A stretch of 64,000 bases of DNA, from assembly GCA_947645675.1 (NCBI GenBank), contig CANSDP010000002.1, forward strand, positions 124,001 to 188,000, read 5' to 3'. The first letter of the stretch is position 1; each line of letters opens with the position of its first letter. The notes under the pieces are model-generated. The model was not told the origin of the DNA and ran no database searches. It saw only the letters and a program-made list of their open reading frames with translations. Origin of the DNA: an uncultured Bacillota bacterium (lineage in GTDB: Bacteria; Bacillota; Clostridia; Oscillospirales; Oscillospiraceae). Made by a program: the position numbers and the translations under genes. Shown piece by piece: positions 24,504-33,877 of this stretch.

Positions 24504-24865
24504 AGTGTTTCCTCCTTGTTAATTTTTTCGGCCATGAGAGGGGCCGTTTTCCGTAAAAACAGGGCTTCGCGACGGTCTTGGTAGAACGCAAAGTTTTAAC
24601 ATTTCCGTAACAAAGTTCTCTATTTTTACCGAAATTTTCGAGGTTTTTCTACTTTTTCCTCCCCTCACCGGGGTGTCACACCCCTGACGCAGGTCCTAAA
24701 AGTTGCGAAAACCGGAGGAAACTGCGAAAAACAATCCTCTAAACCTGTCAAAAAGTGAAACTGGTAGACATTTGGTAGACATCCTAAAATATTCCAGTTT
24801 CCGCAATCCCTTGCGGCACAAGGGTTCGACAGGACTTTTTGGTAGACCATTGGTAGACATGGGGG
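24504..24865 (-). repeat. Long conserved SLH-gene leader, copy 1
   Basis: About 360 bases upstream of the SLH gene match the region 53530-53895 (inverted) at high identity, and the gene-proximal 160 bases also match 37867-38036. The distal part has four copies of TGGTAGACAT or close variants and a hairpin around GCAATCCCTTGCGGC. The proximal part contains the untranslated leader with GGCCCCTCTCATGGCC next to AACAAGGAGGAAACACT. No protein is supported here; frames on the minus strand are not conserved. Confidence 0.8.
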
Positions 24866-24903
24866 TACGGTTGGAATCTTAACAAAAGCTTCACAAAAGC
24901 GGC

Positions 24904-24967
24904 TTGACAGTGGGGGGGCTGATCCGTATAATTGTGACAGGCTGTCACATTGCGACACAATGTCACA
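24904..24967 (+). promoter_or_regulatory. Perfect sigma-A promoter with two TetR operators
   Basis: TTGACA (24904-24909), 17 bases, TATAAT (24927-24932). Directly after it come two palindromes with TGTGACA/TGTCACA halves and three-base centres: 24933-24949 (perfect) and 24951-24967 (one change). They cover the start of transcription and lie just before the TetR gene, so the operon is almost surely repressed by its own first product. Confidence 0.88.
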
Positions 24968-24984
24968 ACATGAGGGGGGAGGAC

Positions 24985-25617
24985 ATGCCAAGCAGTACAT
25001 TTTTTCGGCTCCCAGAGGAAAAGCGGGCGCGGCTGATTGAGGCCGGCTGGGCGGAAATGACCCGGGTCCGGTTTACCGAGCTCTCCATCAGCCGAATCAT
25101 TGCGGAGGCCCGTATTCCCCGCGGGAGCTTTTACCAGTATTTTGATGGCAAGGAGGACCTGATCCGCTACCTTTTAGGGGACATGCAGGGATATTTTATC
25201 ACCCTGCTGCGGGACATCCTGGTGCAGGCGGAGGGCGACCTGTTCGCGCTGCCTCTGATGGCCTACGACAGCTTTATCAGCGGAAAGGGCTATGCGGACC
25301 CCATCCTGACCCGGTTTATCCAGCTCATCACCCTGAACAAGGGGTATGACCTGCAAAGCATTGTGGGCGGGCCCAGCGATTTGCTCCCTGACAAGCTGTG
25401 GGAGGTGGTGGACCCCTCCAAGCTGCGGCGGAGGGACCGGGGCTATGCCGGCAATATTTTTCGTCTGTCCTGCGCGGTGCTGGCCCTTGCCATTATGGAG
25501 ACCCTGCGGGCCCACGGTCAGATGGACCAAACCCGGGCCTCGATCGAGACAAGGATGGATCTGCTGCGTTACGGCGGCGCGGCGGAGGGATATGGATATA
25601 AGGAGGAAACGATATGA
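24985..25617 (+). CDS. TetR family repressor of the RND efflux operon
   Basis: A 210-residue TetR protein: helix-turn-helix at about residues 12-55 (RARLIEAGWAEMTRVRFTEL and IAEARIPRGSFYQYFDGKED), then a helical ligand domain. The ATG at 24985 follows GAGGGGGGAGG; upstream in-frame codons would fall within the operators. Its last four bases overlap the TolC-like gene. The tandem palindromes at the promoter are its expected sites, with an exported drug or metabolite as inducer. Confidence 0.92.
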   Translation: MPSSTFFRLPEEKRARLIEAGWAEMTRVRFTELSISRIIAEARIPRGSFYQYFDGKEDLIRYLLGDMQGYFITLLRDILVQAEGDLFALPLMAYDSFISGKGYADPILTRFIQLITLNKGYDLQSIVGGPSDLLPDKLWEVVDPSKLRRRDRGYAGNIFRLSCAVLALAIMETLRAHGQMDQTRASIETRMDLLRYGGAAEGYGYKEETI

Positions 25618-27131
25618 AACGAAAGATGTTGGCTTTGCTGCTGTCGGCGGCGATGCTCCTGTCGCTGCTGGGAGCCACCGCCCTGGCGGTGGAAGGGGAC
25701 GAGCCGGCCACGTCCAGCGCCTCTGTGTCGGAGCCGGAGGAGGGGGAGACCACTGAGCCGGACCCCGCCGAGGACGCGGGTCCCGAGGAGAGCGCGCCTC
25801 CCCAGGAGGGAGAGCCCCCCGCCTCAGAGGATGGCGGAGAGGAGGCCAGCTCCTCTGAGCCCCTGGACCGCCCCACGGTGACCGTTGGGGCCCTTACGGC
25901 GGAGGACGTACCCCAGGACGGGACGGCCCCGGAGACGGAGCCCGACGCCTATATCCCCGACCCGGCGGGCGCCATTACCTTTGACAACCTGGGCCGTCGG
26001 ATGCGGGAGAACAACCTGAACGTGCTGGCCCTGGAGGAGAACATACAGGTCATTCAGTCCACCGACTACGACGAGCTGAAGGAGGACCTGCGGAAGGGTC
26101 TGAACGAGATCGCCAGCGCCCAGTGGAACCTGATCAGCATAGGATCTGGGATCGGTGCCGAACTTCCCCTTCCGGGGTTGGGTGAAGCCCTTTCCGGCAT
26201 TGCCTCCCTGTCCACAGCCTCTACCGTTCAGCAGCTTCAAATCCAGTATGACGCCATGCGGGAGACCTTTGACGACATCAAGGACGGCAAGCTCCAGGCG
26301 GACCATCAGGACCTGGTGCGGCAGCTGGAGAACGCCCAGAACCAGGTGATCCTGGCGGGGGAGACGCTGTACATCGCCCTGGTGAACATGGAGCAGAACA
26401 GCAAGGCCATCGACCGGGGGCTGAACACCCTGGACCGGACACTGAAGGAATTGGAGCTGCGGTATGAGCTGGGGCACATCCCGGCCCAGACCCTGGCTCA
26501 GACCCAGGGCGCCCGGGACGCTCTGCTGAGCAATCAGCGGACCCTGAACAGCAACATCGAGGCCTACACATTGCAGCTGGAAATGCTCATTGGGGCCCAG
26601 CTCACCGGCAAGGCCCGTCTGGGCGGACTGCCCCAGGTGACGGCGGAGCAGCTCCAGAGCATGGACCTGGAGCGGGACGTAGCCGCCGCCAAGCAGGCCA
26701 GCTACAGCCTCTACGAGGCCAAGCAGACCCTGGACCAGGCCAAGGAGGACTTTGACGACACCGGCAGCAAATACAACCACAGCGAAAAGCACTATGAGTA
26801 TATCCAGGCCCAGCACCAGTGGCAGGCGTCCCAGCACACCTATAATGCCGCCGTGCAGAGCTTCGAGATGAGCCTGAGGGTGCTGTACCTCAAGGTCAAG
26901 GACAACGACCAGGTCCTGACCGCCGCCCGGAACGCCCTGGCCCTGGAGCGGAACAACTTCGCCGCCGTCCAGCTGAAGCACAGTCAGGGCAATCTCTCCG
27001 AGTCGGCCGTGGCCGAGGCGGAGGACAAGGTAAAGCAGGCCCAGGAGGCGGTAGACAGCGCGCTGATCGAGCTGTTCGCCTCCTACCGCAGCTACCGCTG
27101 GGCTGTGGACTACGGTATTCTGAATACTTAA
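25614..27131 (+). CDS. TolC-like family protein of an RND efflux operon
   Basis: A 505-residue exported protein with signal peptide (KMLALLLSAAMLLSLLGATA), an acidic Pro/Ser/Glu-rich linker to about residue 115 and a long helical part. That part shows the paired coiled coils of the outer-membrane efflux family (LGRRMRENNLNVLALEENIQ early, LAQTQGARDALLSNQRTLNS in the middle, LSESAVAEAEDKVKQAQEAV at the end). In a monoderm cell it cannot be a classical outer-membrane channel, so it may span the wall or have another assembly role. It lies between the TetR and adaptor genes, coupled to the former. Confidence 0.82.
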   Translation: MKRKMLALLLSAAMLLSLLGATALAVEGDEPATSSASVSEPEEGETTEPDPAEDAGPEESAPPQEGEPPASEDGGEEASSSEPLDRPTVTVGALTAEDVPQDGTAPETEPDAYIPDPAGAITFDNLGRRMRENNLNVLALEENIQVIQSTDYDELKEDLRKGLNEIASAQWNLISIGSGIGAELPLPGLGEALSGIASLSTASTVQQLQIQYDAMRETFDDIKDGKLQADHQDLVRQLENAQNQVILAGETLYIALVNMEQNSKAIDRGLNTLDRTLKELELRYELGHIPAQTLAQTQGARDALLSNQRTLNSNIEAYTLQLEMLIGAQLTGKARLGGLPQVTAEQLQSMDLERDVAAAKQASYSLYEAKQTLDQAKEDFDDTGSKYNHSEKHYEYIQAQHQWQASQHTYNAAVQSFEMSLRVLYLKVKDNDQVLTAARNALALERNNFAAVQLKHSQGNLSESAVAEAEDKVKQAQEAVDSALIELFASYRSYRWAVDYGILNT

Positions 27132-27143
27132 AGGAGACCGCCC

Positions 27144-28628
27144 ATGAAATATCATCGTATTTGTTCCGCGGCCCTGGCGGCCGCGATGGTCCTCAGCCTT
27201 GCCGCCTGCCAGAGCGGCGGGTCGGAGAGCGGCTCCGCCTCATCGGAGCCGAAGGACGAGGCGGGCGTGGCCGTCCAGATCCAGGAGGTGGCGGTGGACA
27301 CCATCTCCACCGGAAGCAGCGTGTCCGGCCAGGTGGTGGACGACAGCGGCCAGGAGTCGGTCTTTGTCTCCGCCAACGCCCGGTGTACCGACGTCTATGT
27401 GGAGGTGGGGGACGAGGTGGAGGCCGGAACGGTCCTCTGCACCCTGGACATGAGCGACACCAAATCCGCCCTGAGCAACGCCACCGCCAGCTATAAGGAC
27501 ACCAAGCAGAGCTATCAGGACCAGGAGGCCCTGTTTGACGCCCAGATCGGTCTGGCCGAGAAGAGCATCAGCGACGCGGAGCAGAGCTATCAGGACCAGG
27601 AGGCCCTGTTCAATTCCCAGATCGCCCTGGCGGAGAAGGCGGTCAGCGACGCCCAGAAGAGCTATCAGGAGCAGGAGGCCTTCTTTGACGCCCAGCTGGC
27701 CCTGGCGGAGAAAAACGTCAGCGACCTGGAGGCCCTGATGGAGATCGGCGCCGCCGCCCAGATCGAGATCGACCAGGCCAGACTGAACCTCCAGAGCCTC
27801 CAGACCACCAGGTCCACCACCCTGACCCAGCTGGAGACGGGGGTGCAGAACGCTCAGACCAACCTGCAAAGCATCCAGACCACCAAATCCACCACCATGG
27901 CCCAGCTGGAGACGGGGGTGCAGAACGCCAAGACCAGCTTGCAGAGCGTCCAGGTCTCCAAATCCGCCACCCTGTCCCAGCTGGAGTCCGGGATGCGGAC
28001 GGCGGAGAGCAACATCGACCAGCTGAAAACCGTGATGGAAAATGTGGACTCCAAGGGCAACGTCGTGGCCCCCGCGGCGGGGAAGATCCTCTCCCTGAAC
28101 GCGGCGAAGAACAGCTATGTGGGCCCCACCGCCCCGGTGGCCGTCATCGACAGCGCCCCCCGGCTGGAGATCTCCGTCATGGTCTCCGAGTCCCTGGTCC
28201 CCCGGCTGAGCCTCCAGGATGAGGCGGACGTGACCATCAGCGCCCTGGACCTCACCGTGACGGGGCTCATTCAGGAGATCGACGAGAAGGCCAATCCCCA
28301 GACCAAGCTCTACACGGTCACCCTCTGGACCCAGGAGGAGGTGGAGGGCCTGCGGGCGGGAATGTTCGCCGACGTGACCTTCCGCACCGACGTCTCTACC
28401 GACACCATCGTTATCCCCACCGAGGCCATCCTCACCACCAGCGAGGGACAGAATGTCTTTGTGGTGGAGGACGGCAAGGCCCGCTATGTGCCCGTGGTCA
28501 CCGGCCTCACCGGCAACGGCGTCACCGAGATCACCGAGGGGCTGAGTGCCGGCGACCAGCTGGTGGTGGTAGGCCAGTCCTATCTGACTGACGGCGATCC
28601 CGTGCGGATCGTATCCGGGGAGGACTGA
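27144..28628 (+). CDS. RND efflux adaptor (HlyD/MFP family) lipoprotein
   Basis: A 494-residue lipoprotein: signal with lipobox SLAAC (Cys about residue 23), a lipoyl-like strand region (VFVSANARCTDVYVEVGDEV), a very long coiled coil, and beta-barrel plus membrane-proximal domains at the C-terminus (VTFRTDVSTDTIVIPTEAIL). The coiled coil holds three 25-residue repeats beginning SYQ(D/E)QEA at residues 123-197, and three of about 24 residues beginning LQS(L/I/V)Q after them. The protein links the RND pump to the TolC-like partner. The repeat number could set coiled-coil length and thus reach across the wall. Confidence 0.9.
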   Translation: MKYHRICSAALAAAMVLSLAACQSGGSESGSASSEPKDEAGVAVQIQEVAVDTISTGSSVSGQVVDDSGQESVFVSANARCTDVYVEVGDEVEAGTVLCTLDMSDTKSALSNATASYKDTKQSYQDQEALFDAQIGLAEKSISDAEQSYQDQEALFNSQIALAEKAVSDAQKSYQEQEAFFDAQLALAEKNVSDLEALMEIGAAAQIEIDQARLNLQSLQTTRSTTLTQLETGVQNAQTNLQSIQTTKSTTMAQLETGVQNAKTSLQSVQVSKSATLSQLESGMRTAESNIDQLKTVMENVDSKGNVVAPAAGKILSLNAAKNSYVGPTAPVAVIDSAPRLEISVMVSESLVPRLSLQDEADVTISALDLTVTGLIQEIDEKANPQTKLYTVTLWTQEEVEGLRAGMFADVTFRTDVSTDTIVIPTEAILTTSEGQNVFVVEDGKARYVPVVTGLTGNGVTEITEGLSAGDQLVVVGQSYLTDGDPVRIVSGED

Positions 28629-28633
28629 GGCCG

Positions 28634-31600
28634 GTGGACAATATCGCCAAATTCTGTATCAAGCACAAGGTGACCACCCTGATGGCGGTCATTATGATCT
28701 CCATTTTCGGTGTGGTCTTTACCACCCAGCTCCAGCTGGCCCTCCTGCCCGACATGGAGGCCCCCGCCGCTCTGGTCATGTGCTACTATAACGGGGCCAC
28801 CCCCACCGATATGGAGGAGCTGGTCACCCGGCCTCTGGAGTCGGCCATTATGTCGGTGCCCGGGGTGGAGGGAGTGCAGTCCTCCTCTGCCGACGGCATG
28901 TCTCAGGTCCAGATCACCTATGTGGAGGGGACCAATCTGGACATCGCCGCCACCAAGCTGCGGGAGCAGTTTGACCGCATCACCCTGCCTGACGGGGCCA
29001 CCGACCCCATTATCGTCAACATCAACATCGGCGACCTGATGCCCTCCGCTTTGGTTGCCCTCCAGGGGGACGACCTGGTCTCTGTCCAGACGCTGGCCGA
29101 GGATACGGTGGCCCCCGCCCTGGAGCGGATCGACGGGGTGGCCCAGGTAACCATCTCCGGCGGCGTCACCCAGCAGGTGGCGGTGGAGGTGGACGCCACC
29201 CGGGCCGCCGGTCTGGGGCTGTCCAACTCCTACATCGCCCAGATGCTGGCGGCGGAAAACCTTCTCTACCCCGGCGGCGACCTCCAGCACGGCACCCAGA
29301 CCCTCACCGTCACCACCGACGCCAAGTTTGAGTCGGTGGAGGATGTGGCCGGCATGATCCTCCCCCTGCCCACCGGGGGGACCGTCCGCCTGTCGGAGGT
29401 GGCCAACGTAAGGCTGGAGACGGAGGAGCCGGACTCGGTGGCCAAGACCGACGGCTCGGCCTGCGTGGTGCTCCAGGTATCCAAGCAGTCCGGGGCCAAC
29501 GAGGTGGCCACCGCCGACGCCGTGGTGGAGGCCATGGCCGGCCTCCAGGCCCGGAACGGCGCGGTGGTATACACCGTGCTGTATACCGCCTCCGACTACA
29601 TCAACATGGCGGTGAACGCCGCCGTGCAGAACATTGAGATGGGCGTGGTGCTGGCCGCCGTGGTGGTGTTCCTCTTCCTGCGCCGGTTCGGGGCCACCAC
29701 TGCCATCGCCGTCTCCATGCCCGTGTGTATTCTGACGGTCTTTGTCCTGATGAACGTGTTCCACCTCACCCTGAACATGATGTCTCTGGGCGGCATCGCC
29801 ATGGGCGTGGGCATGATTGTGGACAACTCTATCGTGGTGCTGGAGAATATCTACCGCTACTCCGCCGAGGGACACGGGCGGCTGGAGTCCTGCGTGGAGG
29901 GCACTAAGGAGGTGTTTACCTCCCTCACCGCCTCCACCCTCACCACTGTGGCCGTATTCCTGCCCCTGGGCCTCACCGGCGGCATGGCCGGGATGCTCTT
30001 TGACGACTTCTGCCTCACCATCTCCTTTCTGATTCTAGCCTCTCTGGTCATTGCTGTCACCCTGGTCCCTCTGCTGTGCTATCTGCTCCTGGACGAGAAC
30101 CGGGGGCGGCGGCAGGCACAACGGCGGGCGGAGCGCCAGGCCAAACAGCTGGCCGCCGGCAAGGTGGGCCTGGGCGGCTGGCTGACCCAGCACTACACCG
30201 CCTTGCTGGGCTTCCTTGTCCGGCATCTGGTTGTCAGCATGGGGATATCGGTGGCTCTGGTGGCTCTTTTCATCGCCGCCTGCATGTCCACCAAGATGGT
30301 CCTCATGCCCGAGATGGACCAGGGCATGGTCCAGGTCTCCATCAGCACCCCCACCGGCTCCGAGGTGGAGGACACCGCCGCCATCGCCGACCGGGTGGTG
30401 GACCTGGCGATGGAAAATGTCCCCGAGCTGGAGTCCATCTACCACCTGTCCCAGCCTGAGACCTCCTCGGTCAATCTGGTCCTCAGCGACAAGGAGAAGC
30501 GGGACCGGAGCAGTCAGGATATTGCCCAGCTTATGCGGGAGCTGGGCCGGGATATCGCCGGGTGTGAGATCAGCGTCTCCGCCTCCGATATGACCGCCCT
30601 CATGGGCAGCGGCGCGGACATCAGCGTGGACATCACCGGCAGCGATTACGACACCCTGGTGATGATTGCCCAGGACCTGGCCGCTCGGATTGAGCAGCTG
30701 CCCGACGCGGTGGATGTGTCCACCTCCATTGCCAAGGAGGTGGACCAGGTCACCATCACCATGAACCGGGAGGCGGCCTCCCAATACGGCCTCACCGCCG
30801 CCTCTGTGGGCGCGGCCGTCCGGTCGGAGCTGTCCGGCTCCACCGCCACCACCGTCACCCTGAACAGCAAGGAGCTGGACGTGGTAGTCCGGGGGGATGG
30901 CCGGTCCGCCGCCAGTCTGGACGCCCTGAGATCCATGGCCGTCCCCTCCTCCTTCGGCGGGACGGTGCCCCTGTCCGCCGTGGCCCATGTGGATGTAGTT
31001 CGGGCCCCCCAGAGCATCGCCCGTGTCAACCAGTCCCGGCAGATCTCTGTCACCGGCGGCACCATCAGCGGCGACACCACCGCCATCACCGCCCAGGTCA
31101 ACGAGATTTTGGACGGCTACGCCCTGCCCGACGGCTACACCGCCCAGATTTCCGGCGCCTATGAGGATATGATGGAGAGCTTCGGCGACCTGCTTCTGGC
31201 CCTGGTGGTGGCGATGGGTCTGGTGTACTTCGTGCTGGCCTCTCAGTTTGAGTCCTTCGTCATGCCGGTCATCGTCATGATGATTCTGCCTGTGGCTTTC
31301 TCCGGGGCCCTCTTCGCACTGCCCCTCACCGGGCGGGACCTGTCCATGATCTCCCTGGTGGCCCTCATCATGCTGGCCGGTACGGTGGTCAACTCCTCCA
31401 TCATCCTGGTTGACTATATCCGCCAGCGACGGGAGCGGGGGGAGAGCCGGGAGGAAGCCATCCTCCACGCCTGTCCCCTCCGCGTCCGCCCGGTGCTTAT
31501 GACCACCCTGACCACCATCCTGGCCCTGGTGCCTATGGCGATGGGTGCGGCGGAGGGCGCGGCGGAGATGATGTCCGACATGAGCATCACCATGATCTCC

Positions 31601-31756
31601 GGTATGGTCGTCTCCACCATTATCACCCTGCTGTTCACTCCGGTTTACTACTCCGTTATCGACAATCTGAGCCAAATTTTCTCTCGCAGGAAGAAAGCGG
31701 AGCCTCCCTCCTCCCCTCCCGGGGAGGAGGCCCCGGTCCCCACTGCGGCGGAATAA
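28634..31756 (+). CDS. RND family efflux pump permease
   Basis: A 1040-residue inner-membrane pump of the AcrB/HAE type, full length for the family, with helices at about 12-30, 335-470, 525-545, 860-1010 and two large outer loops. The proton relay in the fourth helix reads GMIVDNSIVVLENIY: the first of the two Asp of AcrB is kept (D397) and the second is Asn, as often in Firmicutes. The start is a GTG at 28634 with GGGGAGGA upstream. It is the last gene of the operon, followed by a terminator. Proton-driven export of drugs, lipids or bile-type compounds is likely. Confidence 0.93.
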   Translation: MDNIAKFCIKHKVTTLMAVIMISIFGVVFTTQLQLALLPDMEAPAALVMCYYNGATPTDMEELVTRPLESAIMSVPGVEGVQSSSADGMSQVQITYVEGTNLDIAATKLREQFDRITLPDGATDPIIVNINIGDLMPSALVALQGDDLVSVQTLAEDTVAPALERIDGVAQVTISGGVTQQVAVEVDATRAAGLGLSNSYIAQMLAAENLLYPGGDLQHGTQTLTVTTDAKFESVEDVAGMILPLPTGGTVRLSEVANVRLETEEPDSVAKTDGSACVVLQVSKQSGANEVATADAVVEAMAGLQARNGAVVYTVLYTASDYINMAVNAAVQNIEMGVVLAAVVVFLFLRRFGATTAIAVSMPVCILTVFVLMNVFHLTLNMMSLGGIAMGVGMIVDNSIVVLENIYRYSAEGHGRLESCVEGTKEVFTSLTASTLTTVAVFLPLGLTGGMAGMLFDDFCLTISFLILASLVIAVTLVPLLCYLLLDENRGRRQAQRRAERQAKQLAAGKVGLGGWLTQHYTALLGFLVRHLVVSMGISVALVALFIAACMSTKMVLMPEMDQGMVQVSISTPTGSEVEDTAAIADRVVDLAMENVPELESIYHLSQPETSSVNLVLSDKEKRDRSSQDIAQLMRELGRDIAGCEISVSASDMTALMGSGADISVDITGSDYDTLVMIAQDLAARIEQLPDAVDVSTSIAKEVDQVTITMNREAASQYGLTAASVGAAVRSELSGSTATTVTLNSKELDVVVRGDGRSAASLDALRSMAVPSSFGGTVPLSAVAHVDVVRAPQSIARVNQSRQISVTGGTISGDTTAITAQVNEILDGYALPDGYTAQISGAYEDMMESFGDLLLALVVAMGLVYFVLASQFESFVMPVIVMMILPVAFSGALFALPLTGRDLSMISLVALIMLAGTVVNSSIILVDYIRQRRERGESREEAILHACPLRVRPVLMTTLTTILALVPMAMGAAEGAAEMMSDMSITMISGMVVSTIITLLFTPVYYSVIDNLSQIFSRRKKAEPPSSPPGEEAPVPTAAE

Positions 31757-31764
31757 GAGAAAAC

Positions 31765-31786
31765 GGCCCCGCCGGTTGGCGGGGCC
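31765..31786. terminator. Bidirectional terminator between efflux operon and nadE
   Basis: Nine-base perfect arms (GGCCCCGCC with GGCGGGGCC) and a four-base loop lie between convergent genes, with T-rich tails on both strands (CTTCTGCTTT on plus, GTTTTCTCTT on minus). Confidence 0.85.
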
Positions 31787-31797
31787 TTCTGCTTTCC

Positions 31798-33714
31798 TTA
31801 TAATGTTTCCAATTCCTTCATCCAAAGGGTATTCACCGCGTCGGAGGGCATCCGCCAGTCGCCCCGGGGGGAGAGAGCCAGGGTGCCCACCTTGGGGCCG
31901 TCGGGAAGGCAGGAGCGCTTGAACTGCTGGGCGAAGAAGCGGCGGTAGAAGTTGTTCAGCCATTTGAGGATGGTTTCCCGGTCGTAGTCCTCCCCCAGGG
32001 CGGCCATGGCCAGCCGGAACACCTTCCGGGGGCCGAAGCCCCAGCGGACAGCGTAGTAGAGGAAAAAGTCGTGGAGCTCATAGGGGCCCACCAGATCCTC
32101 GGTGCGCTGGGCGATCTCTCCCTCCTTGGGGGGGAGAAGCTCCGGGGATACGGGGGTGTCCAGAATGTCCCGGAGGACGGCGGACAGCTCCGGGTCAGAG
32201 GCCTGGGCCTGGCCGGCGGCGTAGGCGGTGAGGTGCCGCACCAAGGTCTTGGGGATGGAGCCGTTGACCCCGTACATGGACATGTGGTCGCCGTTGTAGG
32301 TGGCCCAGCCCAGAGCCAGCTCGCTCAGGTCGCCGGTACCGATGACCAGCCCGCCCCGCTGGTTGGCCAGGTCCATCAGCACCTGGGTGCGTTCCCGGGC
32401 CTGACCGTTCTCGAAGGTGACGGACAGGTCGTCCATGGACTGGCCGATGTCCCGGAAGTGGACCCGCACCGCCTCGCCGATGTCCACGGTGCGGAAATCC
32501 GCGCCGATACGCTCGGCCAGCACCTGGGCGTTGGATTTGGTCCGGCTGGTGGTGCCGAAGCAGGGCATGGTGACAGCCAGGATTTCTCTCCGGGGCCGGC
32601 CCAGCAGGTCGAAGGCCCGAGCAGTGATGAGCAGGGCCAGGGTGGAATCCAGTCCCCCGGACAGCCCCACCACCGCACAGGCGGCTTTGGTGTGCTCCAG
32701 CCGCTTTTTCAGCCCCAGGGCGGCGATGGTGAAAATTTCCTCGCACCGCGCCTGACGGTCCCCGTGGTCCTCGGGGACGAAGGGGTTCTTCGAGACAGGC
32801 CGGGTGAGGGTGGTGTCCTCCGCGTCCAGAAAGAATGGGGTATATATTACGCCGGTGAGCTGGCAGGGGGCGGGGTAGGTATTCATCCGGCGGCGCTCAA
32901 AGGCCAGCCTGCCCACATCGATCTCGCTGATGGTCAGGCCGGTCTGGAACCGCTTTTCCGCCAGGGCGGTCCCGTTTTCCGCGATGATATTGTGGCCGGC
33001 AAAGACCAGATCGGTGGTGGACTCCCCCTCGCCGGCGTTGGCGTAGACGTAGCCGCACACCAGGCGGGCGGACTGTCCCGCCACCAGGGACCGGCGGTAG
33101 GCCGCCTTGCCCGCCGCCTCGTTGGAGGCGGACAGGTTCAAAATGACGGTGGCCCCCAGGGCGGCCAACCGGGCGGAGGGGGGCTCGGCGGACCACAGAT
33201 CCTCACAGATCTCCACCCCCACCGCCAGGGCGGGCACAGCTTCGCAGCTGAAGATCATACTGTGGCAAAGCTCCCGATATTGCTCACACAGTGTAACTGA
33301 CGTATCCAGCCCTTTGCCGGAAGCGAACCACCGCCCCTCGTAAAATTCCCCATAGCTGGGGATGTAGGTCTTAGGAACCAGTCCCAGGATCTTACCTTCC
33401 TGTATTACGGCGGCACAGTTATACAGCTTGTTGTTATGCCGCACCGGCAGGCCCACAGCGGTGAGCATGTCCAGGGTGGAGGTCTCCTCCAGGATGCGGC
33501 CCAGGGCGTCCTCCGCCCCCCGGAGCAGAGTCTCCTGCAAAAACAGGTCGCCGCAGGTGTAGCCCGTGACGCACAGCTCGGGCAGGGCCAGCACCTTCAC
33601 CCCTTGGGCCGCCGCCTCCCTCATCAGGGCAATGATCTGCCCCGCGTTGTACTCACAGTCCGCCACCCGAATTTCCGGCGTCCCCGCCGCCGCCTTGATA
33701 AAGCCGTCTCTCAT
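31798..33714 (-). CDS. nadE: Glutamine-hydrolysing NAD+ synthase
   Basis: A 638-residue enzyme that makes NAD from deamido-NAD, ATP and glutamine. The N-terminal nitrilase-type domain (about 1-290) has the Glu (ALPELCVTGYTCGD), Lys (GLVPKTYIPSYGEFY) and Cys (VGVEICEDLW) of the triad. The C-terminal synthetase has the PP-loop VGLSGGLDSTLAL and TGDLSELALGWATYNGDHM. Length matches the long two-domain form. The ATG at 33714 follows AAAGGGG; the preceding in-frame residues are not part of the family. Monocistronic, in a gap between the efflux operon and cassette 2. Confidence 0.95.
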   Translation of the reverse strand: MRDGFIKAAAGTPEIRVADCEYNAGQIIALMREAAAQGVKVLALPELCVTGYTCGDLFLQETLLRGAEDALGRILEETSTLDMLTAVGLPVRHNNKLYNCAAVIQEGKILGLVPKTYIPSYGEFYEGRWFASGKGLDTSVTLCEQYRELCHSMIFSCEAVPALAVGVEICEDLWSAEPPSARLAALGATVILNLSASNEAAGKAAYRRSLVAGQSARLVCGYVYANAGEGESTTDLVFAGHNIIAENGTALAEKRFQTGLTISEIDVGRLAFERRRMNTYPAPCQLTGVIYTPFFLDAEDTTLTRPVSKNPFVPEDHGDRQARCEEIFTIAALGLKKRLEHTKAACAVVGLSGGLDSTLALLITARAFDLLGRPRREILAVTMPCFGTTSRTKSNAQVLAERIGADFRTVDIGEAVRVHFRDIGQSMDDLSVTFENGQARERTQVLMDLANQRGGLVIGTGDLSELALGWATYNGDHMSMYGVNGSIPKTLVRHLTAYAAGQAQASDPELSAVLRDILDTPVSPELLPPKEGEIAQRTEDLVGPYELHDFFLYYAVRWGFGPRKVFRLAMAALGEDYDRETILKWLNNFYRRFFAQQFKRSCLPDGPKVGTLALSPRGDWRMPSDAVNTLWMKELETL

Positions 33715-33805
33715 GAGAAAGGCCCCTTTCCATTGTGTATTTTCATCTCCCATCATATCCCAATCCCGCCCCGATTGCAAGAAAAAAAGGGCGCAGCACG
33801 GCCCG

Positions 33806-33839
33806 ACTTCCATTAAATGTATGCAAACGTGCAATTTTT
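33806..33839 (+). repeat. 34-base cassette leader element, copy 2
   Basis: ACTTCCATTAAATGTATGCA then AACGTGCAATTTTT, identical to the copy at 58008-58041 and one base off the copy at 20145. It is preceded by GGGCGCAGCACGGCCCG and followed by CAAGGAGTTCCTCC in copies 2 and 3. Confidence 0.75.
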
Positions 33840-33877
33840 CAAGGAGTTCCTCCGGGGGTGGAGGGGCGCTGGCCTCC

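Noticed and set aside
24750-24850. tRNA or attachment site suggested by GGGTTCGACAGG
   Set aside because: Only a T-loop-like string is present; no cloverleaf can be completed on either strand.
24665-25000. Minus-strand frame of 111 codons in the SLH leader and its counterpart at 53426-53677
   Set aside because: The two copies align as DNA but the frames carry different starts and ends and no ribosome site; the conservation is at DNA level.
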